Assembly: GCF_040729435.1 (NCBI RefSeq)
Contig: NZ_CP160398.1
Coordinates: forward strand, 3,782,001 to 3,846,000
Origin: Pseudomonas sp. HOU2
Lineage (GTDB): Bacteria; Pseudomonadota; Gammaproteobacteria; Pseudomonadales; Pseudomonadaceae
Direction of reading: 5' to 3'
Length of the DNA stretch: 64,000 nt
The position numbers and the translations under genes are program-made. Below the pieces are notes generated by a model. The model saw only the letters and a program-made list of their open reading frames with translations. It was not told the origin of the DNA and ran no database searches. Below, piece after piece: positions 8,843-20,138 of this stretch (positions are counted from its first letter, which is position 1; every line of letters starts with the position of its first letter).

Positions 8843-8876
8843 TAAAAAGCCCCGCTCTCTCGAAGGCGGGGCTTTT
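8843..8876 (-). terminator. Rho-independent terminator of ponA
   Basis: On the minus strand AAAAGCCCCGCCTTC, short loop, GAGCGGGGCTTTTT, starting 14 nt after the ponA stop codon at 8890. Confidence 0.88.
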
Positions 8877-8889
8877 CAATAACGCTGGA

Positions 8890-11337
8890 TCAGAACAGAT
8901 CGATCGGTGCCTGCTCATCAGCCGGCAGCGGACTGCCCGGTACGGCACCGTTGCCCAGCTCATTCACCGAAGGCGGCGTGTCTTCCGACTTGAACAGCTC
9001 GAAGTAAGCACCTGGCGTGCTTGGCGTTGCCGCGCGACCGCTGACCGGATCCACCCGCAGGCTGAGGATGCCTTCCGGCTCAGGCTGCACATGCGGCGGC
9101 TTGTCCTTGAGCGCGGCCGACATGTAGTTCATCCAGATCGGCAGCGCCACGGTACCGCCGAACTCGCGACGACCGAGGCTTTCCGGCTGATCGAAACCGG
9201 TCCACACGGTGGTCACGTAATCGGCGTTGTAGCCGGAGAACCACGCATCCTTCGATTCGTTGGTGGTACCGGTCTTGCCCGCGATATCGCTGCGACCCAT
9301 GGCCAGTGCGCGGCGCCCGGTGCCGAGCTTGATCACGTCCTGCAGCATGCTGTTGAGAATGTACGTGGTGCGGCCATCGACGATTCGCTCGGCGACTGCC
9401 GGCGCTTGTGGCGCGGCGGCAGTGCCCGGGGCTTCACCCGGCACCGGCGCGGCGTTGACGGTGATCGGCTGCGACGCTGGCGCGGCGAGGCCATCCGTGG
9501 CCGACACGCCCTGAGGCACGGTCGGCGGGTTGGCGACGAACAACGTGTCGCCGTTACGGCTTTCGATCTTGTCGATGATGTACGGGGTGATCTTGAAGCC
9601 GCCGTTGGCGAAGGTGCTCCAGCCTGTGGCGATTTCCATCGGTGTCAGGGTTGCGGTGCCCAGTGCCAGCGACAGGTTCGGCGGCAGGTCCTGCTTGTTG
9701 AAGCCGAAACGGGTGATGTAGTCGATGGTCTTGCCCACACCCATCGCCTGCAGCAGGCGGATCGACACCAGGTTACGCGACTTGTACAACGCCTCGCGCA
9801 GCCGGATCGGGCCGAGGAAGGTGTTGGTGTCGTTCTTCGGCCGCCAGACCTTATCCAGGTACTCGTCGACGAACACGATCGGAGCGTCGTTGACCAGCGT
9901 CGCGGCGGTATAACCACTGTCCAGCGCAGCGCTGTAGACGAACGGCTTGAAGCTCGAACCCGGCTGACGCTTGGCCTGCAGGGCACGGTTGTAGTTGCTC
10001 TGCTCGAAAGCGAAACCACCGACCAGCGAGCGAATCGCGCCGTTCTGCGGATCCAGCGATACCAGCGCGCCCTGCGCCTGCGGGATCTGGCTGAATTTGA
10101 GCGAATTGTTCGGCTGACGCTGCACCCGAATCAGATCGCCGACCTGCGCCACATCCGACGGCTGACGCGGTGCCGCGCCCATGCTGTTGGTATTGAGGAA
10201 CGGCCGCGCCCATTTCATGGTGTCCCAGGCGACGTGTTCTTCGCCGGTACGGGTCAGCACCTGCAAGCCATTCTTGTCGACCTGGGTGACGATGGCCGGC
10301 TCAAGACTGCTGATGGTGCGCTGCTTGGTCAGCTCGCTGGCCCACGCTTCGTGGGTCTTGCCCGGCAGACGCGATTCAGGGCCACGGTAGCCGTGACGCT
10401 GGTCGTAGGTCATCAGGCCTTCGTGCAGCGCGGTGTTGGCCATTTCCTGCAGATTGCTCGGTACCGTGGTGGTGACGCGGAAACCTTCGGTGTAGGCGTC
10501 GCTGCCATAGCGACCGACCATTTCGGCACGGGCCATTTCGGCGATGTACGGCGCGTTCACTTCCGGCGTCGGTACGTGATAACTGGCGTTCAGCGGCTCG
10601 TTGATCGCGGCGGTGTAGTCCGCTTCGGAAATCTTCCCGAGCTTGTACATGCGCCCGAGGATCCAGTCACGGCGCTCCTTGCTGCGCGCCGGGTTGGCCA
10701 GCGGGTTGAAGCGCGACGGGGCTTTCGGCAGGCCGGCGATCATCGCCATCTGCGCCAGGCTGACGTCGCGGATCGACTTGCCGTAATACACCTGCGCTGC
10801 CGCCTCGATGCCATAGGCGCGGTTACCCAGATAAATCTTGTTCACGTACAGCTCGAGGATCTCGTCCTTGGTCAGCTGCCGCTCGATCTGCAGAGCCAGA
10901 AGAATCTCGGTGGTCTTGCGCGAGAAGCTGCGTTCGCTGGTCAGGAAGAAGTTCTTCGCCACCTGCATGGTGATGGTGCTGCCGCCGGACTGAATGTGCC
11001 CGCTTTTGACCAGTTGGGTCGCGGCACGCATCAGGCTGCTCGGATCGACGCCATAGTGGTTGGCAAAATTGTCGTCTTCAGCACTTAGTAACGCATTAAT
11101 GAAATTGGGTGGAATGTCGGCGAAACGGATCGGAGTACGGCGCATTTCGCCAAATTCTGCGATCAACTTGTTGTCGCTGCTGTAGACCCGGAGCGGAATC
11201 TGCAACTGAATGCTTCTCAGCGCCTCCACAGACGGCAAACCCGGACTAAGGTAAAGAAACGCGCCGCTGAGACCTAAAAGCAGTCCGCAGAAAACGGCGA
11301 CGATGGACCAACCGAAAAATTTCAGCAGACGAATCAA
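8890..11337 (-). CDS. ponA: Penicillin-binding protein 1a (bifunctional glycosyltransferase/transpeptidase)
   Basis: Class A PBP that polymerises and cross-links peptidoglycan. N-terminal membrane anchor (LLKFFGWSIVAVFCGLLLG), GT51 glycosyltransferase domain (AEDDNFANHYGVD; GGSTITMQVAKN) and an OB-like insert. The transpeptidase domain has the S-x-x-K motif SSFK, the SxN motif SRN and the KTG box AGKTGTTN. 815 aa from a proposed TTG start at 11335-11337, where similarity to the P. aeruginosa protein begins. The frame continues to an ATG at 11394 without conserved sequence, and neither start has a strong ribosome site. Divergent from pilM with about 215 nt between them, the same arrangement as in P. 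aeruginosa. Confidence 0.95.
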   Translation of the reverse strand: MIRLLKFFGWSIVAVFCGLLLGLSGAFLYLSPGLPSVEALRSIQLQIPLRVYSSDNKLIAEFGEMRRTPIRFADIPPNFINALLSAEDDNFANHYGVDPSSLMRAATQLVKSGHIQSGGSTITMQVAKNFFLTSERSFSRKTTEILLALQIERQLTKDEILELYVNKIYLGNRAYGIEAAAQVYYGKSIRDVSLAQMAMIAGLPKAPSRFNPLANPARSKERRDWILGRMYKLGKISEADYTAAINEPLNASYHVPTPEVNAPYIAEMARAEMVGRYGSDAYTEGFRVTTTVPSNLQEMANTALHEGLMTYDQRHGYRGPESRLPGKTHEAWASELTKQRTISSLEPAIVTQVDKNGLQVLTRTGEEHVAWDTMKWARPFLNTNSMGAAPRQPSDVAQVGDLIRVQRQPNNSLKFSQIPQAQGALVSLDPQNGAIRSLVGGFAFEQSNYNRALQAKRQPGSSFKPFVYSAALDSGYTAATLVNDAPIVFVDEYLDKVWRPKNDTNTFLGPIRLREALYKSRNLVSIRLLQAMGVGKTIDYITRFGFNKQDLPPNLSLALGTATLTPMEIATGWSTFANGGFKITPYIIDKIESRNGDTLFVANPPTVPQGVSATDGLAAPASQPITVNAAPVPGEAPGTAAAPQAPAVAERIVDGRTTYILNSMLQDVIKLGTGRRALAMGRSDIAGKTGTTNESKDAWFSGYNADYVTTVWTGFDQPESLGRREFGGTVALPIWMNYMSAALKDKPPHVQPEPEGILSLRVDPVSGRAATPSTPGAYFELFKSEDTPPSVNELGNGAVPGSPLPADEQAPIDLF

Positions 11338-11526
11338 GGCTTTTGAACATCCAGGGCAAAGAATGAATTGGGCGACAGGGTTCCGGTAACACACAGAACA
11401 ACCTGGGCCGGCAGTAAAAAGCGGAAAAAAACGCTGGGCATTATAAGCACTTTTCTGCTGGGGGCGTCATTTGCGCTTCTGTCAAGACGGGGTGAAGGAA
11501 CGCAATGCGTATTACAGAGTCCGTAA

Positions 11527-12617
<1,091 letters not shown>

Positions 12618-12618
<1 letters not shown>

Positions 12619-13184
12619 TGGCGCGGATCAACCTTCTCCCCTGGCGTGAGGAACGCCGCGAAGAGCGGCGCAAACGCTTTCTGCTGATCCTGATCGGGGT
12701 CTTCGTCGGTTCGGTGGGCGCAGTGTTCATCGCCGATCAGATCTTCAGTACCGCCATCGAGCGGCAGGCAGCACGCAATGCCTACATCGGCAAACAGATC
12801 GCCGTGGTCGACGAGCGGATCAAGCAGATCAGCGAACTTAAGGCTCGGCGCCAGCAACTGGTCGAGCGCATGCGCATCATCCAGGACTTGCAGGGCAACC
12901 GGCAGATCAGCGGGCGGATCTTCGACCAACTGGCGCGCACGCTGCCGGACGGGGTGTATTTCACCAGCGTGAAATTGCTCGGCAAGACGCTGTCGATCAG
13001 CGGCGCGGCGGAATCGAACAATCGCGTCTCGGAGCTGATGCGCAATCTGGACGCTTCCGACTGGTTCGATGCGCCCAGCTTGAACGAGGTGAAAGCGACG
13101 ACTGCCGGTCAGGTGGATCAGGCCAACGTCTTTCAGCTGACCGTGCGTCAGACCCAGCCAACCGTAACGGAGGGCGACAAATGA
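12618..13184 (+). CDS. pilN: Type IV pilus assembly protein PilN
   Basis: Bitopic inner-membrane protein whose first residues (MARINLLPWREERRE) carry the conserved PilM-binding INLLPWR motif. One membrane helix lies at about 22-44, then a periplasmic coiled coil and ferredoxin-like domain that pairs with PilO. 188 aa. Overlaps pilM by one base (TGATG) and pilO by four (ATGA), so translation is coupled. Confidence 0.96.
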
Positions 13185-13804
13185 AGCCGTCCGAATGGCT
13201 GCAAAGTCTGCGCAATATCGACTTCAACGATCTGGACACCAGCAATATCGGCTCCTGGCCGGCCGCGGTGAAAACCATCGCGGGAGCGTTGCTGGCGGTG
13301 CTGGTGTTGGCGCTTGGCTATAACTTTTTCATCAGCGACATGGAAAACCAGCTGGAAGCCAAGCGTCAGGAAGAAGACACCTTGAAGGAGCAGTTCGCCA
13401 GCAAGGCGCACATGGCCGCCAACCTGGAGCTGTACACCCAGCAGATGAAGGAGATGGAGAACTCCTTCGGTGTGCTCCTGCGTCAATTGCCCAGCGACAC
13501 CGAAGTTCCGGGATTGCTCGAAGACATCACCCGCACCGGGCTGGGCAGTGGTCTCGAATTCGAAGAGATCAAGCTGCTGCCGGAAGTGACCCAGCCGTTC
13601 TACATCGAGTTGCCGATCCAGATCACGGTCACCGGGGCTTACCACGACCTCGCGACCTTTGTCAGTGGCGTCGCCGGGTTGCCACGGATCGTCACCTTGC
13701 ACGATTTCGAACTGGCGCCTGCCAACCCGGACGGCGGGACGAAGCTGCGCATGAGTATCCTCGCCAAGACCTACCGTTATAACGACAAGGGGTTGGACAA
13801 ATGA
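13181..13804 (+). CDS. pilO: Type IV pilus assembly protein PilO
   Basis: 207-aa partner of PilN: short cytoplasmic segment, membrane helix at about 30-50, coiled coil (residues 55-100, MENQLEAKRQEEDTLKEQF), then a periplasmic ferredoxin-like domain. Forms the inner-membrane alignment subcomplex with PilM, PilN and PilP. ATGA overlaps with both neighbours. Confidence 0.96.
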   Translation: MKPSEWLQSLRNIDFNDLDTSNIGSWPAAVKTIAGALLAVLVLALGYNFFISDMENQLEAKRQEEDTLKEQFASKAHMAANLELYTQQMKEMENSFGVLLRQLPSDTEVPGLLEDITRTGLGSGLEFEEIKLLPEVTQPFYIELPIQITVTGAYHDLATFVSGVAGLPRIVTLHDFELAPANPDGGTKLRMSILAKTYRYNDKGLDK

Positions 13805-14328
13805 CCCCGATCCGTTATTTCGCCCTGTCGGTGCTGTTGCTGGGTCTTGGCGGATGCTTTGGTGGAGATGACTTCAGCGATCTCGACACCTACATGAATG
13901 AAGTGCGTCTGCGGCCGGCCGGCCGGATCGAGCCGACGCCGACGTTCCGTTCCTATCCGACGTTTACCTACAGCGCGGCCAACCTGCGCAGCCCGTTCTC
14001 GCGTCAGGTGCGCGTCGATCTGGCCGGGCAGCAGCGTGGCTCGCGCAACGTCAAGCCCGACCCCAACCGGGTCAAGCAGTACCTCGAAGGTTTCAACATC
14101 GAGCAGTTTGAAATGGTCGGCACGATCTCCAATGCCTCCGGTTCCTTCGCCCTGCTGCGCGGAGCGGGGGCGGTGCATCGACTGAAAGTCGGCGACTACC
14201 TGGGGCGCAACGACGGGCGCATCGTCGCCATCAGCGCCACTCAGGTCGATGTGGTCGAAATCGTCCCCGATGGCGAAGGCGCCTGGCTGGAGCGTCCGCG
14301 CACCATTCCTTTGAAAGAGCACTCATAG
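13801..14328 (+). CDS. pilP: Type IV pilus lipoprotein PilP
   Basis: 175-aa inner-membrane lipoprotein with a signal peptide ending in the lipobox LGGC, Cys19 being the acylated residue. The periplasmic C-terminal beta domain (FNIEQFEMVGTISNASGSFALLRG...VHRLKVGDYLG) binds the N0 domain of the PilQ secretin. It starts in an ATGA overlap with pilO and ends 13 nt before pilQ. Confidence 0.96.
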   Translation: MTPIRYFALSVLLLGLGGCFGGDDFSDLDTYMNEVRLRPAGRIEPTPTFRSYPTFTYSAANLRSPFSRQVRVDLAGQQRGSRNVKPDPNRVKQYLEGFNIEQFEMVGTISNASGSFALLRGAGAVHRLKVGDYLGRNDGRIVAISATQVDVVEIVPDGEGAWLERPRTIPLKEHS

Positions 14329-14341
14329 TGGAAGTCGAACA

Positions 14342-16414
14342 ATGAACAGGATTTTCTTTAGCCTCGGTTTTTCGCTATGGATAGCGCTGCTTTCACCGAT
14401 GGTTCAGGCGGCCAGCCTCAAGACGCTGGATGTCGCGGCGTTACCGGGTGACCGCATCGAGTTGAAGCTGTCGTTCGACGGTCCGCCACCGCAACCCAAG
14501 GGCTACACCACTGATTCGCCGGCGCGAATCGCTCTCGATCTGCCGGGTGTCGCCAGCCAACTGGCAAGCAAGACCCGTGATCTGGGCAGCGGCAACGCGC
14601 GAACCGCCACGGTAGTCGAGGCTAACGACCGCACGCGCCTGATTATCAACCTGACGCAACTGACGCCCTACACCTCACGGGTAGAGGGCAACAATCTGTT
14701 CGTGGTGGTCGGGCAGGGCGCCAAGCCTGCTGCGCCACGGCCAGCCGCTGTTGCGCCGCGACCGGTCGCGGCGCCGGCAAAGGCTTATACCCCCGTTGCC
14801 AAAACCATTCGTGGCGTCGACTTCCAGCGTGGCACCGCGGGGGAGGGCAACGTCGTCATCGACCTGTCGGACCCGACCATCGCCCCGGACATCCAGGAAC
14901 ATGACGGCAAGATCATCCTCAGTTTTGCTCGCACGCAGTTGCCCGACAGGCTGCGGGTACGCCTCGACGTCAAGGATTTCGCCACCCCGGTGCAGTTCGT
15001 CAACGCTGCCGCCACCGGTGATCGTGCGGTCATCACCGTCGAACCCAGTGGCACGTTCGACTATTCCACCTACCAGACCGACAACAAGCTGACCGTCAGC
15101 ATTCGCCCGATGACCGTCGATGACCTGCAAAAGCGCAACGCTGACCGCAACAGCTACAGCGGTGAAAAGCTTTCGCTGAATTTCCAGGACATCGACGTGC
15201 GTTCGGTGCTGCAACTGATCGCCGACTTCACCAACCTCAATCTGGTGGCCAGCGATACGGTGCAGGGCGGGATCACCCTGCGTTTGCAAAACGTGCCGTG
15301 GGATCAGGCGCTGGACCTGGTGCTGAAAACCAAAGGCCTGGACAAGCGCAAGATCGGCAATGTGCTGCTGGTGGCGCCGGCCGACGAAATCGCTGCCCGT
15401 GAACGCCAGGAACTGGAGTCGCAAAAACAGATCGCCGAACTGGCACCGCTGCGCCGCGAGCTGTTGCAAGTGAATTACGCCAAGGCCGCGGACATCGCCA
15501 AGCTGTTCCAGTCGGTGACCAGCGCCGAGGCGAAAATCGACGAGCGTGGCTCGATTACCGTCGATGAGCGCACCAACAACATCATTGCCTACCAGACCCA
15601 GGATCGCCTCGACGAACTGCGGCGGATCGTGGCGCAACTGGATATTCCGGTGCGCCAGGTGATGATCGAGGCGCGGATCGTCGAGGCCAACGTCGATTAC
15701 GACAAGAGTCTGGGCGTGCGCTGGGGCGGCTCGATCCAGAACAAGGGCAACTGGAACACCTCGGGGGTCAGCAATGGCTCGTCGACCACCATTGGCACGC
15801 CGGGCAGTACCAGCACCAACTCGCCGTTCGTCGACATGGGCACGGTCGGTAACACGTCCGGGATCGGCATCGCCTTCATCACCGACAACGTGCTGCTCGA
15901 TCTTGAGCTGACTGCCATGGAGAAAACCGGCAACGGCGAAATCGTCTCCCAGCCGAAAGTCGTCACCTCCGACAAGGAGACGGCGAAGATCCTCAAGGGC
16001 ACCGAGATTCCGTATCAGGAAGCCAGTTCCAGCGGTGCGACGTCGGTGTCGTTCAAGGAGGCTTCGCTGTCGCTGGAAGTGACGCCGCAGATCACCCCCG
16101 ATAACCGCATCATCATGGAGGTCAAGGTCACCAAGGATGAACCGGACTACCTGAACAAGGTGCAGGATGTGCCGCCAATCAAGAAGAACGAGGTCAACGC
16201 CAAGGTGCTGGTGAACGACGGCGAGACCATCGTGATTGGCGGTGTTTTCTCAAATACTCAAAGCAAGGTTGTAGATAAGGTGCCATTTCTTGGCGATGTG
16301 CCGTATCTTGGCCGCCTTTTCCGGCGTGATGTGGTTTCGGAGAAAAAATCCGAGCTGCTGGTATTTCTCACTCCGCGTATCATGAATAACCAGGCGATTG
16401 CTGTGAGTCGTTGA
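14342..16414 (+). CDS. pilQ: Type IV pilus outer-membrane secretin PilQ
   Basis: 690-aa secretin through which the pilus crosses the outer membrane. Sec signal peptide with likely cleavage after VQA (residue 23). Two AMIN-type peptidoglycan-binding domains (about 28-130 and 155-260) are separated by a Pro/Ala-rich linker. The STN/N0 domain begins near [20 protein letters not shown], followed by the N1 and secretin domains with the conserved [15 protein letters not shown] region near the C-terminus. Ends 4 nt before the aroK start. Confidence 0.96.
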   Translation: MNRIFFSLGFSLWIALLSPMVQAASLKTLDVAALPGDRIELKLSFDGPPPQPKGYTTDSPARIALDLPGVASQLASKTRDLGSGNARTATVVEANDRTRLIINLTQLTPYTSRVEGNNLFVVVGQGAKPAAPRPAAVAPRPVAAPAKAYTPVAKTIRGVDFQRGTAGEGNVVIDLSDPTIAPDIQEHDGKIILSFARTQLPDRLRVRLDVKDFATPVQFVNAAATGDRAVITVEPSGTFDYSTYQTDNKLTVSIRPMTVDDLQKRNADRNSYSGEKLSLNFQDIDVRSVLQLIADFTNLNLVASDTVQGGITLRLQNVPWDQALDLVLKTKGLDKRKIGNVLLVAPADEIAARERQELESQKQIAELAPLRRELLQVNYAKAADIAKLFQSVTSAEAKIDERGSITVDERTNNIIAYQTQDRLDELRRIVAQLDIPVRQVMIEARIVEANVDYDKSLGVRWGGSIQNKGNWNTSGVSNGSSTTIGTPGSTSTNSPFVDMGTVGNTSGIGIAFITDNVLLDLELTAMEKTGNGEIVSQPKVVTSDKETAKILKGTEIPYQEASSSGATSVSFKEASLSLEVTPQITPDNRIIMEVKVTKDEPDYLNKVQDVPPIKKNEVNAKVLVNDGETIVIGGVFSNTQSKVVDKVPFLGDVPYLGRLFRRDVVSEKKSELLVFLTPRIMNNQAIAVSR

Positions 16415-16418
16415 TTCT

Positions 16419-16937
16419 GTGCGAAATTTGATTCTTGTAGGACCGATGGGCGCTGGCAAAAGCACCATCGGCCGGTTGCTGGCCAAAGAGCTGCGCCTGC
16501 CGTTCAAAGATTCCGACAAGGAAATTGAACTGCGCACGGGCGCCAATATCCCGTGGATCTTCGACAAGGAAGGCGAGCCCGGCTTTCGTGACCGTGAGCA
16601 GGCGATGATCGCCGAGCTGTGCGCGTTCGACGGCGTGGTGCTGGCGACCGGTGGCGGCGCGGTGATGCGTGATGCCAACCGCAAGGCCCTGCACGCGGGC
16701 GGACGGGTGGTGTATCTGCACGCCTCCGTCGAGCAGCAGGTCGGGCGTACGTCGCGCGATCGCAATCGGCCTTTGCTGCGCACCGCCGATCCGGCGAAAA
16801 CCCTGCGAGACCTGCTCGAGATCCGCGATCCGCTTTATCGGGAGATCGCCGATCTGGTGGTGGAAACCGACGAACGGCCACCGCGCATGGTGGTACTCGA
16901 TATTCTCGACCGTCTGGCACAGCTGCCACCCCGTTAA
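16419..16937 (+). CDS. aroK: Shikimate kinase
   Basis: Phosphorylates shikimate in the chorismate pathway. 172 aa with P-loop GPMGAGKST at residues 8-16, the shikimate-binding Asp region (FKDSDKEIE), GFRDRE and the glycine loop ATGGGAV. GTG start at 16419, supported by the N-terminus [11 protein letters not shown] and by the 4-nt gap after pilQ. Placement after pilQ and before aroB is a common gammaproteobacterial arrangement. Confidence 0.96.
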   Translation: MRNLILVGPMGAGKSTIGRLLAKELRLPFKDSDKEIELRTGANIPWIFDKEGEPGFRDREQAMIAELCAFDGVVLATGGGAVMRDANRKALHAGGRVVYLHASVEQQVGRTSRDRNRPLLRTADPAKTLRDLLEIRDPLYREIADLVVETDERPPRMVVLDILDRLAQLPPR

Positions 16938-17088
16938 AGCGCCGCCGGAAATGCGCTATCCTCGGCGTCCTGTCACAGCCGTCGAGGTTGTGGCGGATGG
17001 CGTGCGAGCGGCGTCATACCCGCTATAGGCCGCAGACAACCAATAATTCAGGGCAGGACGCCTGCTTCCATCTTCACTGTGGGGACAC

Positions 17089-18189
17089 ATGCAGACACTC
17101 AAGGTCGATCTAGGCGAGCGCAGCTACCCGATTCATATTGGCGAAGGTTTGTTGGATCAGCCCGAGTTGCTGGCACCGCATATTCATGGGCGGCAAGTGG
17201 CAATCATCTCCAACGAGACCGTGGCGCCGCTCTATCTCGAACGTCTGACCCAAAGCCTTGCGCAGTTCTCGGTCATCTCGGTGGTGCTGCCGGACGGCGA
17301 AGCCTTCAAGAACTGGGAAACCCTGCAACTGATCTTCGACGGCCTGCTGACGGCCCGTCACGATCGCCGTACCACGATCATCGCCCTCGGAGGCGGGGTC
17401 ATTGGCGACATGGCCGGTTTTGCCGCCGCCTGCTACCAGCGCGGCGTCGACTTCATCCAGATTCCTACCACGCTGCTGTCCCAGGTCGATTCGTCGGTGG
17501 GCGGCAAGACCGGCATCAACCATCCGCTGGGCAAGAACATGGTCGGCGCGTTCTATCAGCCGAACGTCGTGCTGATCGATACCGCGTCCCTGAAAACCCT
17601 GCCGGAGCGCGAACTGTCCGCCGGTCTGGCTGAAGTCATCAAGTACGGTCTGATTTGCGACGAGCCGTTCCTCACCTGGCTTGAAGACAACATCGACGCC
17701 CTGCGCGCGCTGGACCAGAAGGCCCTGACCTACGCCATCGAGCGCTCCTGCGCAGCCAAGGCTGCGGTGGTCGGCGCCGATGAGAAGGAAACCGGCGTGC
17801 GCGCCACGCTCAACCTCGGCCACACCTTCGGCCACGCCATTGAGACCCACATGGGCTATGGTGTCTGGTTGCATGGTGAGGCGGTGGCCGCTGGCACCGT
17901 GATGGCGCTGGAAATGTCCGCGCGTCTGGGCTGTATCAGCGAACAGGAGCGTGATCGCGGCATTCGTCTGTTCCAGCGTGCCGGTCTGCCGGTGATTCCG
18001 CCGGAAGAAATGACCGAAGCCGATTTTCTCGAACATATGGCAATTGATAAAAAAGTGATCGACGGTCGTCTGCGCCTGGTGCTTTTGCGCCGGATGGGCG
18101 AAGCGGTGGTGACCGCCGATTATCCGAAAGAGGTTCTACAGGCCACGCTGGGAGCGGATTACCGCGCTCTGGCTCAGCTTAAAGGTTAA
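17089..18189 (+). CDS. aroB: 3-dehydroquinate synthase
   Basis: NAD- and zinc-dependent cyclisation of DAHP to 3-dehydroquinate. 366 aa, full length. The glycine-rich [11 protein letters not shown] and the region [21 protein letters not shown] are present, as are metal-binding residues in GLAEVIKYG and [10 protein letters not shown]. The 151-nt gap after aroK shows no clear terminator and may hold a secondary promoter. damX follows after 10 nt. Confidence 0.97.
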   Translation: MQTLKVDLGERSYPIHIGEGLLDQPELLAPHIHGRQVAIISNETVAPLYLERLTQSLAQFSVISVVLPDGEAFKNWETLQLIFDGLLTARHDRRTTIIALGGGVIGDMAGFAAACYQRGVDFIQIPTTLLSQVDSSVGGKTGINHPLGKNMVGAFYQPNVVLIDTASLKTLPERELSAGLAEVIKYGLICDEPFLTWLEDNIDALRALDQKALTYAIERSCAAKAAVVGADEKETGVRATLNLGHTFGHAIETHMGYGVWLHGEAVAAGTVMALEMSARLGCISEQERDRGIRLFQRAGLPVIPPEEMTEADFLEHMAIDKKVIDGRLRLVLLRRMGEAVVTADYPKEVLQATLGADYRALAQLKG

Positions 18190-18199
18190 TAAGATTCCG

Positions 18200-19789
18200 A
18201 TGACTAGTTTGCATGCCGACGAGGCGTTCCTCGGCCATTTCCAGTTAAGTCACGACCCTTTCGCGCCGCGGGTGCCGGGCTTCAAATTTTTCCCGGCCCA
18301 GCGCAAGCCGGTGCTGGGGCAACTGCATCACCTGGCGCGTTACAGCCAGTTGCTGCTGGTGGTCACCGGGCCGCAGGGCAGCGGCAAGACCTTGCTGCGT
18401 CAGGCGCTGGTGGCCAGCACCAACAAGCAATCGGTGCAAAGCGTTGTCGTGTCGGCCCGTGGCGCCGGCGATGCCGCTGGCGTGCTGCGTCAGGTGGCGC
18501 AGGCGCTGGACGTGGCGCAGGCGGAAGTCGGCGCGATTCTGGCGCAAGTGGTGCAGCTGGCACTGACCGGGCAGGAAGTCTATCTGCTGGTGGATGATGC
18601 CGAGCAGCTCGACGAATCCGCCCTCGAGGCGCTGATGGCGCTGGGCGCCGGTGCGCCGGAAGGTCGTCCGCACGTGTTCCTGTTCGGTGAGTCGTCGCTG
18701 ATCGCGCAACTGGAGGCCTTGCACCTCGAGGAAGAGCGCTTCCACGTCATCGAACTGCAGCCGTACACCGAGGAAGAGACCCGCGAATATCTCGACCAAC
18801 GGCTGGAAGGTGCGGGCCGGGGTGTCGAACTTTTCACCGCGGATCAGATCTCTGAGATTCACGAAAGCGCCGAGGGTTGGCCTGGCAACATCAACCAGGT
18901 CGCTCGCGATGCACTGATCGAAGTCATGATTGCCAGCCGCTCTGCGGTCAAGCGTCCAAGTATGGGGTTCAACATGCCGAAGAAACACGTATTGGCGATA
19001 TCCGCGGTCGTTGTGGTCGCGGTCGCCGCCGCCTGGCTGATGCCGGGTCGCAACAAGGCGCCAACCACTGGCGCTCCCGCCAACGAACAGGCACAACTGC
19101 CGTTGGGCCAGGGCGCCAAGGGTGGCGCGCCGAACGTCGAGTTCGCCGGCAATACCCAGCCGATGCCGCTGCCGCTGGTCGGCAACTCGCAACCGGTGAT
19201 GCGCGGCCCGTTGGCTGAAGCCGCTGGCGGCATCACTGAAGGTGACGACGGCGTGCCGGTTGAAGGCTCCAGCGCAACGCCGCCGACCGTCACCACTTCC
19301 GCGCCACCGGCAGGTGTTCCGGCCAGTCCGGCGCCAACCCCGGTTCCGGTGCCCGCCGCCAAGCCGACCCCGGCTCCGACTCAGGTCGCCACCGCCAAGC
19401 CTGCTCCGGCAGCGCCAGCGGCCAAACCGGCTCCTGCCCCGGCCAAGCCAGTTGCAGCCGCCAAACCGGCCGAGAAGCCGGTTACCGTCGCCAAAGCCGC
19501 CGGTGGCAGCTGGTACGCCGGTCAGCCGACCAGCAACTACGTGGTGCAGATCCTCGGTACCAGCTCCGAAGCGACCGCACAGAACTTCGTCAAGGAGCAG
19601 GGCGGCGAGTACCGTTATTTCAAGAAAGTCCTCAACGGCAAGCCGCTTTACGTGATCACCTACGGCAACTTCGCCAATCGTGATGCAGCCGTTTCTGCCA
19701 TCAAGGCCTTGCCAGCGAAGGTTCAGGCTGGTAAACCTTGGCCTCGCACTGTCGCCAGCGTCCAACAGGAACTGGCAACAACTCGCTGA
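18200..19789 (+). CDS. damX: DamX-like AAA+ ATPase with C-terminal SPOR domain
   Basis: 529 aa in three parts. An N-terminal ExeA/GspA-like AAA domain has Walker A GPQGSGKT at 57-64 and a Walker B-like LLVDDAEQLDE. A single membrane helix lies at about 262-282, after MPKKHV. A Pro/Ala-rich periplasmic tether (about 350-430) leads to a SPOR domain (about 440-520, NYVVQILGTSSEATAQNFV) that binds septal glycan strands. Acts at the division site. E. coli DamX lacks an obvious N-terminal ATPase, so the AAA domain is the pseudomonad form. Last gene of the pilM-damX run; a GC hairpin follows. Confidence 0.9.
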   Translation: MTSLHADEAFLGHFQLSHDPFAPRVPGFKFFPAQRKPVLGQLHHLARYSQLLLVVTGPQGSGKTLLRQALVASTNKQSVQSVVVSARGAGDAAGVLRQVAQALDVAQAEVGAILAQVVQLALTGQEVYLLVDDAEQLDESALEALMALGAGAPEGRPHVFLFGESSLIAQLEALHLEEERFHVIELQPYTEEETREYLDQRLEGAGRGVELFTADQISEIHESAEGWPGNINQVARDALIEVMIASRSAVKRPSMGFNMPKKHVLAISAVVVVAVAAAWLMPGRNKAPTTGAPANEQAQLPLGQGAKGGAPNVEFAGNTQPMPLPLVGNSQPVMRGPLAEAAGGITEGDDGVPVEGSSATPPTVTTSAPPAGVPASPAPTPVPVPAAKPTPAPTQVATAKPAPAAPAAKPAPAPAKPVAAAKPAEKPVTVAKAAGGSWYAGQPTSNYVVQILGTSSEATAQNFVKEQGGEYRYFKKVLNGKPLYVITYGNFANRDAAVSAIKALPAKVQAGKPWPRTVASVQQELATTR

Positions 19790-19795
19790 AGATTC

Positions 19796-19816
19796 GGCGG
19801 CCTTACCCAGGCCGCC
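19796..19816 (+). terminator. Candidate terminator hairpin after damX
   Basis: Perfect 8-bp stem GGCGGCCT/AGGCCGCC with a TACCC loop, 7 nt after the damX stop. It lacks a T-run, so efficiency is doubtful. Confidence 0.45.
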
Positions 19817-20000
19817 TCTCCAAGCACCTCAAAATTTCTACGAGTGCGCGCTTCCTTCCAGGTCGCGTGCCTTGTGGTGTCTGCGTCACAGTAGTCTTTG
19901 AGTCGTTGCGGTCAGAATTAAAAAAGTTTTGACTAGCACAGCATATCGCTTTAAACCTTTCACAAATGCGACATAGATTTGCGACATTTCGTCGTCAAAT

Positions 20001-20029
20001 TTGTGAGCGTCTGTGTCGCTGTGTACAAT
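20001..20029 (+). promoter_or_regulatory. Sigma70-type promoter of gltBD
   Basis: TTGTGA (20001-20006), 17-nt spacer, TACAAT (20024-20029). The leader to the gltB ATG would be about 100 nt and includes a 6-bp hairpin. Two TGCGACAT direct repeats lie just upstream of the -35 element, a place for an activator. Confidence 0.5.
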
Positions 20030-20102
20030 GACCACCCTTTTGCCCCCGCAAAGCCGGCGTACGTTCGGCGCGGCAAGCAAGTGGTTGAATTGAAAAGAAA
20101 TT

Positions 20103-20119
20103 TGCCTCGTAAAGAGGCA
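20103..20119 (+). promoter_or_regulatory. Leader hairpin upstream of gltB
   Basis: TGCCTC, GTAAA loop, GAGGCA: perfect 6-bp stem ending 19 nt before the gltB ATG. Possible role in mRNA stability or translation; function not known. Confidence 0.4.
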
Positions 20120-20138
20120 GCCTGGTGAGAAAGTGTCT

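Larger units (their letters stand above)
19790..20138 (+). other. 349-nt gltB upstream region (no gene seen)
   Basis: Holds the damX hairpin, an AT-richer stretch (19920-20010) with the octamer TGCGACAT repeated at 19967-19974 and 19980-19987, a promoter at 20001-20029 and a leader hairpin at 20103-20119. I see no ORF with family resemblance here. Confidence 0.6.

Noticed and set aside
8665..11088. An 807-codon plus-strand frame opposite ponA
   Set aside because: Begins in the maeB terminator and a REP element and continues antisense to ponA; Arg/Val/Gln-rich with no motif.
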